In this document: positions 17,094 through 23,483 of the stretch, in pieces
Numbering within the stretch: the first letter of the stretch is position 1
Layout: every line of letters starts with the position of its first letter
Source of the DNA: an uncultured Lachnospiraceae bacterium
GTDB taxonomy: Bacteria; Bacillota; Clostridia; Lachnospirales; Lachnospiraceae
Length of the DNA stretch: 37,139 nucleotides
Assembly: GCA_947384285.1 (NCBI GenBank)
Contig: CANDGI010000029.1
Span: 1 to 37,139 of the forward strand
Reading direction: 5' to 3'
The notes under the pieces: generated by a model
What the model was told of the DNA's origin: nothing
The model's database searches: none
Seen by the model: the letters and a program-made list of their open reading frames with translations, nothing else
Program-made: the position numbers and the translations under genes

Positions 17094-18422
17094 ATGGATT
17101 CTTATAATAAAATCATTTGTATCTCCAATGCGTTGTATAATGATGGATTGGAAAAAGCAAAGGCGCGTGATTTGTCTGGGGCGATCCAATCGCTTCGAAA
17201 AAGCCTGCGTTTCCATAAAGCCAATACCCAGGCCAGGAATTTGCTGGGGCTGGTTTATTATGAAACGGGAGAAGTGGTAGATGCCTTAAGCGAGTGGGTG
17301 CTGAGCCGGAGCCTGAATCCTGACGGCAATCCGGCAGAACAGTATTTGGAGGAAATTCAGTCCAACCGCGCCCAGTTGAATGCGGTGAACCAGACCATTA
17401 AAAAATATAACCAGGCTTTGCTTTACTGCCAGCAGGACAGCAAAGACCTGGCGATTATCCAGTTGAAAAAAGTGCTTTCCATGAATCCGGGATTGGTGAA
17501 GGGCTACCAGCTCTTAGCTTTGCTTTATATGGAAGAAGGAAAGTATGAGCTGGCAAAAAAGGAGCTGCAGCTGGCAGCGAAAATTGATACCAATAACGTT
17601 ACAACATTGCGTTACCTGCAGGAGGCGGACCGCTATTTACAGGAATCCTCCCATCAGGGGAGAGAGGCGCGCAAAGAAAAAAAGGAGAAGGCGGCTTCTT
17701 ATCAAAGCGGGAACGATACGATTATCCAGCCTACAAATTTTAAAGATAATTCAGCGGTTATGACGATTTTAAACCTGGTGATCGGGGTAGGAATCGGTGT
17801 GCTGATTACCTGGTTTCTGGTGATTCCTGGAATACGGCAGAATGCTGTGTCTGAGGCAAAGAAGGCGGAGCTTGCGGCCAATGATTCCCTTGCTACCCGG
17901 AATCAGGAGGTGAAAAGCTTAGAAAGCCAGATAGAGTCGTTGAATAAGCAGATTAAGGATCAGGAGAAGGACTCGGAGGATACCCAGAAGATTGTAGATA
18001 ATTATGAACAGCTGCTGGCAGCTTACGATGCCTTTGTCCAGCAGAACATCCAGGGGGCGGGAGATACGATTGCCAATGTGGATTCCAACATGCTGAATGG
18101 ACAGGCGAAGGCAATCTATGATGCGCTGAATACACAGGTCAATGAGCAGTATATTACAGCAGTCTATGCACAGGCGGAGCAGGATTTCCGCGGAAACCGT
18201 TTCCCGGAGGCAGTAACCGGCCTGGAGAAGGTGGTACAGGCAGAGGAAGATTACAATGATGGATATGCCATCTATTACCTTGCCCAGTCCTACCGCCAGA
18301 CAGGCGATATTGCCAATGCCCAGAAATATTTCCAGAGGATGGTGGAGCTCCACCCGGGAACTGCCCGTGCCAGGAAGTCCCAGCAGTATCTGGACGAGAT
18401 GGCGCAGCAGCAGCCGCAGTAG
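17094..18422 (+). CDS. Membrane-anchored TPR protein
   Basis: A 442-aa protein with N-terminal tetratricopeptide repeats (about residues 10-170, for example AIQSLRKSLRFHKANTQARN), a charged linker, one transmembrane helix (about 223-246, TILNLVIGVGIGVLITWFLV), then an extracytoplasmic coiled coil (about 255-305) and further TPR-like repeats at the C terminus (about 355-435). The N-terminal TPRs should face the cytosol. Function is unknown; the architecture suggests a scaffold linking cytosolic and envelope partners. GGAAGGGA precedes the ATG. A terminator follows at 18540-18572. Confidence 0.8.
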   Translation: MDSYNKIICISNALYNDGLEKAKARDLSGAIQSLRKSLRFHKANTQARNLLGLVYYETGEVVDALSEWVLSRSLNPDGNPAEQYLEEIQSNRAQLNAVNQTIKKYNQALLYCQQDSKDLAIIQLKKVLSMNPGLVKGYQLLALLYMEEGKYELAKKELQLAAKIDTNNVTTLRYLQEADRYLQESSHQGREARKEKKEKAASYQSGNDTIIQPTNFKDNSAVMTILNLVIGVGIGVLITWFLVIPGIRQNAVSEAKKAELAANDSLATRNQEVKSLESQIESLNKQIKDQEKDSEDTQKIVDNYEQLLAAYDAFVQQNIQGAGDTIANVDSNMLNGQAKAIYDALNTQVNEQYITAVYAQAEQDFRGNRFPEAVTGLEKVVQAEEDYNDGYAIYYLAQSYRQTGDIANAQKYFQRMVELHPGTARARKSQQYLDEMAQQQPQ

Positions 18423-18539
18423 TTTCCGGCCACAGTAACCATAAGCTGGCAGGAGATGCAGCATTTGCAATGGCTTCAGGCGGCAGGAGATGCAGCAGCA
18501 GAATGAGCTGTTTTGCAGAGAATAAAATAGGAAGATACC

Positions 18540-18572
18540 AAAGACGTCATATGTTATGTGGCGTCTTTTTTT
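18540..18572 (+). terminator. Intrinsic terminator before spoIIAA
   Basis: AAAGACG (18540-18546) pairs with CGTCTTT (18562-18568), with a further CAT/ATG inside and a run of T to 18572. It closes the folC-TPR operon 30 nt before spoIIAA. Just upstream, an imperfect direct repeat based on GGCAGGAGATGCAGCA occurs twice (about 18449 and 18481). Confidence 0.65.
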
Positions 18573-18601
18573 ATCCTGAAATAAGTGAAAGGAAGGGAAT
18601 T

Positions 18602-18919
18602 ATGGAACACAGATTTGAAAGGGAATATGGATGTCTTATTGTGAAGATGCCAAAAGAACTGGATCATCATCAGGCGGAGGTTTTAAAGGAAGAGGCAGAC
18701 AGCTTGATTTTGAAATATCCGGTGCGGAGCCTGGTATTTGATTTTTCAGATACTTGCTTTATGGACAGCTCTGGTATCGGGGTAGTTATTGGAAGGTGCA
18801 AGAATGTGCGTTTTTCCGGCGGTTATGTAAAGGCGGTTCATTTAAATCAGCAGATACGGCGGATTTTCAGGCTGTCTGGTTTGCAGAAAATAATGGAAGT
18901 GGAGCAGGAAGCGGAATGA
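18602..18919 (+). CDS. spoIIAA: Anti-sigma F factor antagonist SpoIIAA
   Basis: A 105-aa STAS-domain protein. The motif FDFSDTCFMDSSGIGVVIGR contains the DSSGIG segment whose Ser is phosphorylated by SpoIIAB and dephosphorylated by SpoIIE. In the unphosphorylated form it binds SpoIIAB and frees sigma-F in the forespore. The start is set at 18602 (MEHRF) because of the preceding AAGGAAGGG; the frame stays open further upstream but through a terminator. It is the first gene of the spoIIA operon. A ~95-nt repeat element lies between it and spoIIAB, where in most spore formers the genes nearly touch. Confidence 0.93.
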   Translation: MEHRFEREYGCLIVKMPKELDHHQAEVLKEEADSLILKYPVRSLVFDFSDTCFMDSSGIGVVIGRCKNVRFSGGYVKAVHLNQQIRRIFRLSGLQKIMEVEQEAE

Positions 18920-18920
18920 T

Positions 18921-19014
18921 AGGAGGAAGGCCGATGCGAAGCATTATTGGCAATGCCTTCCGGCGGTTTGCCGCCGGGGCGAAGAGGAGGGGGCATTTCA
19001 TTGAAAAAAGGAGG
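18921..19014 (+). repeat. Structured repeat element, copy 1 (spoIIAA-spoIIAB gap)
   Basis: An about 94-nt element that recurs at 31402-31491 with roughly 80 matching positions by eye. It starts with AGGAGG (18921-18926) right after the spoIIAA stop and ends with AGGAGG (19009-19014), which is the ribosome binding site of spoIIAB. Internal structure: GGAAGGC (18925-18931) pairs with GCCTTCC (18955-18961) around an ATGC-GAA-GCAT hairpin, then CGGCGG-TTTG-CCGCCG forms a second hairpin. Both copies retain the first stem exactly. The 5' AGGAGG is partly locked in that stem while the 3' one is free. Confidence 0.8.
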
Positions 19015-19019
19015 ATTCT

Positions 19020-19451
19020 ATGGAACAGATAAGGAATGAAATGAAGATGGAGTTTCTGGCGCTATCTTCGAATGAAGGGTTTGCAAGGGTTACGGTAGGA
19101 GCATTTGTGGCGGAATTGAATCCAACGGTGGACGAGCTTGCGGATATCAAGACTGCGGTGAGCGAGGCAGTTACCAATTGCATTATTCATGGATATGAGC
19201 AAAAGGGGGGCAGTATTTGGATTCAATGCAGCATAGAAGGGCAGCAGGTGGAAATTTCTGTGGTAGACACCGGAAAGGGAATCCGGGATGTGGAACAGGC
19301 CAGGGAGCCTTTGTTTACCACCAAGCCGGAGCTGGAAAGGTCTGGCATGGGATTTGCTTTTATGGAAGCATTTATGGATGAGGTGGAAGTGGTTTCTGAA
19401 TTGGGGAAGGGAACTTGCGTTACTATGCGCAAAATCATAGGGAAAGGGTGA
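19020..19451 (+). CDS. spoIIAB: Anti-sigma F factor / serine kinase SpoIIAB
   Basis: A 143-aa GHKL-type protein. The N box reads EAVTNCIIHGY, the G1 box DTGKGI, and the G2 region RSGMGFAFMEAF. It binds and inhibits sigma-F and phosphorylates SpoIIAA. Length matches the B. subtilis protein (about 146 aa). The ATG is 5 nt after AGGAGG, which belongs to the 3' end of the upstream repeat element. sigF starts 4 nt after its stop, so the two are translationally coupled. Confidence 0.95.
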   Translation: MEQIRNEMKMEFLALSSNEGFARVTVGAFVAELNPTVDELADIKTAVSEAVTNCIIHGYEQKGGSIWIQCSIEGQQVEISVVDTGKGIRDVEQAREPLFTTKPELERSGMGFAFMEAFMDEVEVVSELGKGTCVTMRKIIGKG

Positions 19452-19455
19452 TAGG

Positions 19456-20244
19456 GTGGCAGTGCAGCAGAAAGGCGGGGAGGAATGTACTTATAGAGAA
19501 GAGAAAAAAACTGAGAAAGAGATACATAGGGAAGAAGCCTGGGATTTGCTGAATGCCGCCCATTGTGGAGATAAGGCGGCCAGGGAACAGATGATACAGA
19601 AAAACCTGGGGCTGGTCTGGAGCATTGTCCACAGGTTCGCCAACCGGGGCTATGAATTAGAGGATTTGTTTCAGGTGGGAAGCATTGGCCTGATGAAAGC
19701 CATTGATAAATTCGATTTATCCTTTGACGTAAAATTTTCCACTTATGCAGTTCCAATGATTACCGGGGAAATCAAGCGTTTCCTGCGGGATGACGGCATG
19801 ATTAAGGTAAGCCGGAGCCTGAAAGAAAACGGCGCAAAAGTACAAAAAGCCAGGGACAAGCTTCGGGGAACCCTGGGCCGGGAGCCTACCCTGCAGGAAA
19901 TTTCAGAGATAACAGGGTTTCCAAGGGAGGAAATCGTTATGGCTCTGGAAGCAAATGGCGAGGTGGAATCCCTCAACAAAACCTATGCGCCCGGAGATGG
20001 AAAAGAAGTCTGCCTGGGCGACCGGCTGCCCCAGGAAAAAGACAGCCATGAAATATTGCTGAACCATCTGCTCTTGGAGCAGCTGATGGCAGAGCTTGGG
20101 GAAATGGAGCGCAGCCTGATTGAACTTAGGTATTTTGGAGATAAAACCCAGACGCAGGTAGCAAAAGAGCTGAATATCAGCCAGGTGCAGGTAAGCAGGC
20201 TGGAAAAGCGGATTTTACTGCGCATGCGGGAGAGGGTGCGTTAG
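19456..20244 (+). CDS. sigF: Sporulation sigma factor SigF (SpoIIAC)
   Basis: A 262-aa sigma-70 family factor with region 2 (DLFQVGSIGLMKAIDKFDL and STYAVPMITGEIKRFLRDD), region 3 (PTLQEISEITGFPREEI) and region 4 (TQTQVAKELNISQVQVSRLE). It is the first forespore-specific sigma factor. It begins with GTG at 19456, 4 nt after spoIIAB, with AAAGGGTG upstream; the next in-frame ATG lies well inside the conserved part. It is the last gene of the spoIIA operon and converges on a minus-strand structured RNA. Confidence 0.95.
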   Translation: MAVQQKGGEECTYREEKKTEKEIHREEAWDLLNAAHCGDKAAREQMIQKNLGLVWSIVHRFANRGYELEDLFQVGSIGLMKAIDKFDLSFDVKFSTYAVPMITGEIKRFLRDDGMIKVSRSLKENGAKVQKARDKLRGTLGREPTLQEISEITGFPREEIVMALEANGEVESLNKTYAPGDGKEVCLGDRLPQEKDSHEILLNHLLLEQLMAELGEMERSLIELRYFGDKTQTQVAKELNISQVQVSRLEKRILLRMRERVR

Positions 20245-20268
20245 AGCGGACAATCAATATTTCGATAC

Positions 20269-20437
20269 AAAAAAAAGGCAGGACAGCCCTTTGGCTAAGC
20301 AGGCGATTCATGGGCGTTCTTAGTGAAGGTGAAATCCACTGCTTACGTAGACTTAGGAAGGCTCTCCTGGCTTCCTTAGCCGTAGTCAGCAGATAGGAAC
20401 GCTGCCCAGTCTGCGTGGCAAAGGGTTGTCCTGCCTT
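20269..20437 (-). ncRNA. Structured RNA of ~169 nt with intrinsic terminator, 6S-like shape
   Basis: Between sigF and the Uma2 remnant a long rod-like structure can be drawn. The two ends (20275-20293 and 20419-20437) pair over about 19 bp with one G-T. Inside come a GCAG/CTGC helix and a GAACGCCC/GGG-GCGTTC helix. An asymmetric bubble follows (about 20 nt on one side, 5 on the other), then TGCT-TACG paired helices and a terminal AGGAAG/CTTCCT hairpin. Read on the minus strand the closing helix is followed by eight U (complement of 20269-20276), so it would end as an intrinsic terminator; hence the strand. A rod with a central bubble is the plan of 6S RNA, which I consider the best guess, but I cannot confirm the family. 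No clear promoter is seen at 20440-20500. Confidence 0.55.
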
Positions 20438-20509
20438 GGCCTGCGCATCCTAGTATGAACCATTCGTTCCAGTTCTCCGGAAATTTACTGTGCATTCGCC
20501 AGAAGGCTT

Positions 20510-20755
20510 CTACCGGATTTTTATGGAAAATCCTTCTCAGATTCCCACCGGAACCTCTTCCCCAAAGGAATACTGTTCCACAAGCTTCTGTTCTATCTGA
20601 TAGACAGACGCCATTTTCTTGGCAGGATCTATAATCCAGTATTCCCGGACGCCCACGGTGCAGTATTTTAAAAGCTTCACCATATCATCCCTGGATTTAC
20701 TGCTGGGAGAAACAATTTCAATGACCCAGTCAGGAGCTCCATGGCAGCCTTTTTC
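20510..20755 (-). pseudogene. Uma2 (DUF820) family endonuclease-like gene, remnant
   Basis: The minus strand encodes GCHGAPDWVIEIVSPSS, then GVREYWIIDP, then YSFGEEVPVGI, all typical of the C-terminal half of Uma2/DUF820 PD-(D/E)XK proteins. The reading frame is interrupted by TGA (complement of 20537-20539), after which the same frame continues EGFSIKIR as family members do, and ends at 20510. On the N-terminal side, stop codons at about 20756 close the frame and the rest of the gene is missing. Both a nonsense change and 5' loss are therefore present. It cannot make a full protein. Confidence 0.75.
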
Positions 20756-20808
20756 TCATTATAACCCAGGGCATGCTTATTTTCGAGTTTGAATTTTAAA
20801 AAGAAAAA

Positions 20809-20838
20809 TGAATAAATTTTGGATAGGATGGCATACTA
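20809..20838 (+). promoter_or_regulatory. Sigma-G type promoter for the spoVA operon
   Basis: TGAATA (20809-20814), a 17-nt spacer and CATACTA (20832-20838). Both boxes match the consensus reported for forespore sigma-G in Bacillus exactly. It lies 30 nt before a small membrane protein gene and about 320 nt before spoVAA, the right place for late forespore expression of the channel genes. Confidence 0.75.
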
Positions 20839-20868
20839 CTTCCAAAGATGGAAAAAGGATGTGAGAAT

Positions 20869-21075
20869 ATGAATCGTAGTCATAGTACCATTTATCGGAT
20901 TTGCCTTCTGGCAGTTGTGATTCTCACCATTGCAGGAGGAGTGTTCTATTATGTAAATTATGTGGAAAACCGGACCACGGTGACCGAAGGGACACTGGTA
21001 AAAGAGGAAACCCTTGAGGATGAAACAGCAATAGAAGGTTTCCGGCCCTTTGGCAGCGCCGGAAAGTATGCGTAG
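20869..21075 (+). CDS. Small single-pass membrane protein upstream of spoVAA
   Basis: A 68-aa protein beginning MNRSHSTIYRICLLAVVILT, with one membrane helix at about residues 9-30 and an acidic tail outside. Family not recognised. AAAAAGGA lies about 10 nt before the ATG. It is the first gene after the sigma-G promoter and 86 nt before spoVAA, so it is probably co-expressed in the forespore. Its last nine codons (FGSAGKYA and stop) are echoed by a degenerate direct copy at 21123-21156, whose frame reads RGSARKYG and stop. Confidence 0.65.
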   Translation: MNRSHSTIYRICLLAVVILTIAGGVFYYVNYVENRTTVTEGTLVKEETLEDETAIEGFRPFGSAGKYA

Positions 21076-21161
21076 TATGGAGGATTTGTACAAGTTATGT
21101 TAGATGGATTGATGAAAAAGCGTGGCAGCGCCAGAAAATATGGGTAGGACGGAGGGAGCGT

Positions 21162-21803
21162 ATGGCAGATACGGTTTACTTGAAAATAGAACAAAATGTG
21201 CTGGTACGTGAGCCTTCCGTGACCCTTGGGGATATTGCGAAAATCACTTCCACCAATCAGCCTTTGATTAACAAGTTAAAAACCATGAAGGTGTATACCT
21301 TCCACACTCCGGTGAACCAGAGCAGGAAGAAAAAGCAGGTGGAAGTATTTTCCGTGATGAAGATTATTGAGTTGATTGGGAAAGAATTTCCAAATGTGGA
21401 CATCCAGAATATTGGAGAGAAGGATTTTGTCCTGGAATACGAACCCAAGCAGGAGCCTAAATGGCTGCTGTATGGAAAGACGGCAATCCTATGCGTATTG
21501 ATTTTTTTTGGCTCTGCGTTTACGATTATGACTTTTAACAATGATGTGGGCGTGGGGGAGGTCTTTGCGGATTTTTACCAGCAGGTTATGGGAACCAAAT
21601 CAGATGGATTTACCGTCTTGGAAATATGCTATTCCGTTGGATTGTTTCTGGGGATTATGATATTTTTCAACCATGTGGGACATAAGAAAATTACCCATGA
21701 TCCTACGCCAATCCAGGTGGAAATGCGCACCTATGAGAAGGACGTGGATTCTACCTTTATTGAAAATTGTGGAAGAAAAGGAACCAGCAATGATGTGGAT
21801 TAA
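21162..21803 (+). CDS. spoVAA: Stage V sporulation protein AA
   Basis: A 213-aa protein with a soluble N-terminal part (about 1-105, beginning MADTVYLKIEQNVLVREP) and two membrane helices (about 106-126 and 150-170), the usual SpoVAA layout. It is a component of the SpoVA channel in the spore inner membrane that carries Ca-dipicolinate. GGAGGGAG precedes the ATG. It overlaps spoVAB by 14 nt. Confidence 0.9.
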   Translation: MADTVYLKIEQNVLVREPSVTLGDIAKITSTNQPLINKLKTMKVYTFHTPVNQSRKKKQVEVFSVMKIIELIGKEFPNVDIQNIGEKDFVLEYEPKQEPKWLLYGKTAILCVLIFFGSAFTIMTFNNDVGVGEVFADFYQQVMGTKSDGFTVLEICYSVGLFLGIMIFFNHVGHKKITHDPTPIQVEMRTYEKDVDSTFIENCGRKGTSNDVD

Positions 21804-22218
21804 ACAGGTATTTTTGGGATTTATCGGACTGGCAAGCGGATCAGCGGTTTCTGCAGGCGTATTCAGCTTTATTATTTCCATTGGAGTGGTTCCAAGGATT
21901 ATCGGGAAAAGCCGTACTGCCAAAGACATTATTGCATACGAAAATGCAGTAATCTTAGGGGGCGCGGTGGGAAATATCTTTTCCTTGTTCCCGGTTACTG
22001 CACCTTTTGGAATCTGGGCTTTGATGGCATTCGGCCTGTCTGCCGGAGTCTTTACCGGATGCCTGGCAGTGGCTTTGGCAGAGATTCTCAATACATTTCC
22101 CATTATGTTCCGGCGGTTTGGGATAAAGGAAGGCTTGAGCGTTATGCTGTTTTTTATGGCGCTGGGCAAGGCGCTTGGGGCGCTGTATTTCTATGCGCAT
22201 CACATGCAGCAGATGTAG
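21790..22218 (+). CDS. spoVAB: Stage V sporulation protein AB
   Basis: A 142-aa membrane protein with about four hydrophobic segments and a Gly/Ala-rich first helix (GLASGSAVSAGVFSF), matching SpoVAB. It starts inside the end of spoVAA (ATG at 21790; a second ATG at 21793 is equally possible) with AAGGA 7 nt upstream, indicating translational coupling. It is part of the dipicolinate channel complex. Confidence 0.9.
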   Translation: MMWIKQVFLGFIGLASGSAVSAGVFSFIISIGVVPRIIGKSRTAKDIIAYENAVILGGAVGNIFSLFPVTAPFGIWALMAFGLSAGVFTGCLAVALAEILNTFPIMFRRFGIKEGLSVMLFFMALGKALGALYFYAHHMQQM

Positions 22219-22315
22219 CGTTCCAGGGCATGAAAGATTTGATGTTTCAAAGGAAAATGATTTGTCTGTGAAAATAGCTGGGCAGAAGGCAGATCACAGG
22301 AAAGGAAGGTTTGTT

Positions 22316-22795
22316 ATGGCACAGGAAACCATGGAACAGAAGGTAAAGAAAAATCAGGAATATAACGAGTATGTAAAGCAGGTGACACCTACGCATTCTC
22401 TTCCTGCAAATATGATAAAGGCATTTATTACAGGCGGAATGATTTGTATCCTGGGGCAGCTGATTTTGAATGCTGCGGTGAATACCTTTGGGTTGGATAA
22501 GGATACGGCGGGCAGCTGGTGCAGTATGATTCTGGTACTGCTGAGCGTGGTTTTAACAGGCTTGAATATTTATCCTTCCATTGCCAATTGGGGCGGTGCA
22601 GGGGCTTTGGTGCCTATTACGGGATTTGCTAATTCTGTGGCGGCGCCTGCGATTGAATTCCAGAAGGAAGGGCAGGTATTTGGGATTGGGTGTAAGATTT
22701 TTACCATTGCCGGGCCGGTGATTCTGTATGGGATTTTTACCAGCTGGGCGTTGGGGTTGATTTATTGGATTGGAAAGATGATTGGGGTGTTTTGA
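22316..22795 (+). CDS. spoVAC: Stage V sporulation protein AC
   Basis: A 159-aa membrane protein with about four helices, including TGLNIYPSIANWGGAGALVP, a block shared by SpoVAC and SpoVAE proteins. In Bacillus SpoVAC behaves as a mechanosensitive channel releasing dipicolinate. The ATG is preceded by AAGGAAGG. It follows spoVAB by 97 nt. Unusually, spoVAD is not next: it lies 8.7 kb away at 31499. Confidence 0.93.
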   Translation: MAQETMEQKVKKNQEYNEYVKQVTPTHSLPANMIKAFITGGMICILGQLILNAAVNTFGLDKDTAGSWCSMILVLLSVVLTGLNIYPSIANWGGAGALVPITGFANSVAAPAIEFQKEGQVFGIGCKIFTIAGPVILYGIFTSWALGLIYWIGKMIGVF

Positions 22796-22936
22796 GGAAA
22801 GTTACAAAAAAGCAGGGAGGAAAACATAAAAGAAGATTTTGATCCGGACAGGACATCGCTGGCTTTTGGATAACATGCAAGCAAAGGGCAGGCATTTGGG
22901 AACCAGAGAAAATAAATGAAAATTTTTGGGAATAAG

Positions 22937-22966
22937 GTATAAAGTATTTTTTTTTGGCCTATACTA
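22937..22966 (+). promoter_or_regulatory. Sigma-G-like promoter for the 61-aa gene
   Basis: GTATA (22937-22941), an 18-nt spacer containing a T run, and TATACTA (22960-22966). This is one mismatch in each box from the sigma-G pattern. TATACT could alternatively be a sigma-A -10 but no fitting -35 is present. Confidence 0.4.
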
Positions 22967-22995
22967 ATGTTATATGTAAAAGGAAGGGAGCCATT

Positions 22996-23181
22996 ATGGA
23001 AAATAAATACGATATGCCTATCGGACTGAGCTTTCAGCTTGGTTTAAATGAAAAAGCATTGTCTGTCTATGCGCAGATGGATGAAGAGGAGAAGAGACAG
23101 GTAGTGGAAGCTGCCAGGAATGTGACTTCCAAAGTGGAAATGCAGCAGCTTGTGTCGGAACTGGAGCATAATTTTGTATAA
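22996..23181 (+). CDS. Small hypothetical protein, 61 aa
   Basis: The product begins MENKYDMPIGLSFQLGLNEK and is soluble, acidic and helical, with a middle part rich in Glu/Met and no Cys. GGAAGGGAG precedes the ATG by 6 nt and a strong terminator follows at 23216-23254, so it is a compact single-gene unit. I do not recognise a named domain. Possible sigma-G control and its place next to spoVAC suggest a forespore product, but that is inference. Confidence 0.7.
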   Translation: MENKYDMPIGLSFQLGLNEKALSVYAQMDEEEKRQVVEAARNVTSKVEMQQLVSELEHNFV

Positions 23182-23215
23182 AGGGGCTGCTGCATTTATG
23201 AATTTGCGCATATAT

Positions 23216-23258
23216 AAATCGGCATAGCTATCAAGATAGCCATGCCGATTTTAAATTG
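23216..23258 (+). terminator. Intrinsic terminator after the 61-aa gene
   Basis: Left arm 23216-23232 and right arm 23235-23251 pair over about 15 bp with a single A-C mismatch and a tetraloop, followed by TTTTAAATT. Confidence 0.8.
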
Positions 23259-23301
23259 GGAAATTATTAGCTGAAAAATCATTTTTCTTTTTTATTGCAT
23301 A

Positions 23302-23400
23302 GCTTCCAAGAAAGTGATAGAATATCCTGGATGCCCAGAAATAGATTCTTTTCTGGACATCCAATGAATGTTCGGTCACTTTCACGGAAGCATTTTATTT
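23302..23400 (+). other. Nested palindromic structure upstream of the MATE gene
   Basis: The outer helices are GCTTCC (23302-23307) with GGAAGC (23386-23391), then GAAAGTGA with TCACTTTC. The inner helix is TGGATG-C-CCAGAA with TTCTGG-A-CATCC. The structure is about 90 nt and is followed by ATTTTATTT, so it could be a terminator or a small RNA ending there. I do not recognise a riboswitch class. It lies 93 nt before the MATE transporter start; regulation of that gene is possible but unproven. Confidence 0.5.
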
Positions 23401-23483
23401 ACATTCTGCAGGTGCAGGCATCTGCCTTCTGGCGGCTGTACTCAGGGAATTGACCGTTTTCCTATATAGAAAGGGGAAGTTAT

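Noticed and set aside
18481-18510. Sigma-H promoter for the spoIIA operon (AGGAGAT with GAATGA)
   Set aside because: The spacing between the two boxes is far too short for sigma-H, and a terminator lies between this site and the gene.
18470-18601. N-terminal extension of spoIIAA to 18470
   Set aside because: It reads through an intrinsic terminator and has no family match; the ATG at 18602 has a good ribosome binding site and gives the normal SpoIIAA length.
22800-22870. Possible tiny coding remnant after spoVAC (GGGAGG followed by an open stretch)
   Set aside because: No standard start codon at the right place, and the stretch is only about 14 codons with no recognisable similarity.
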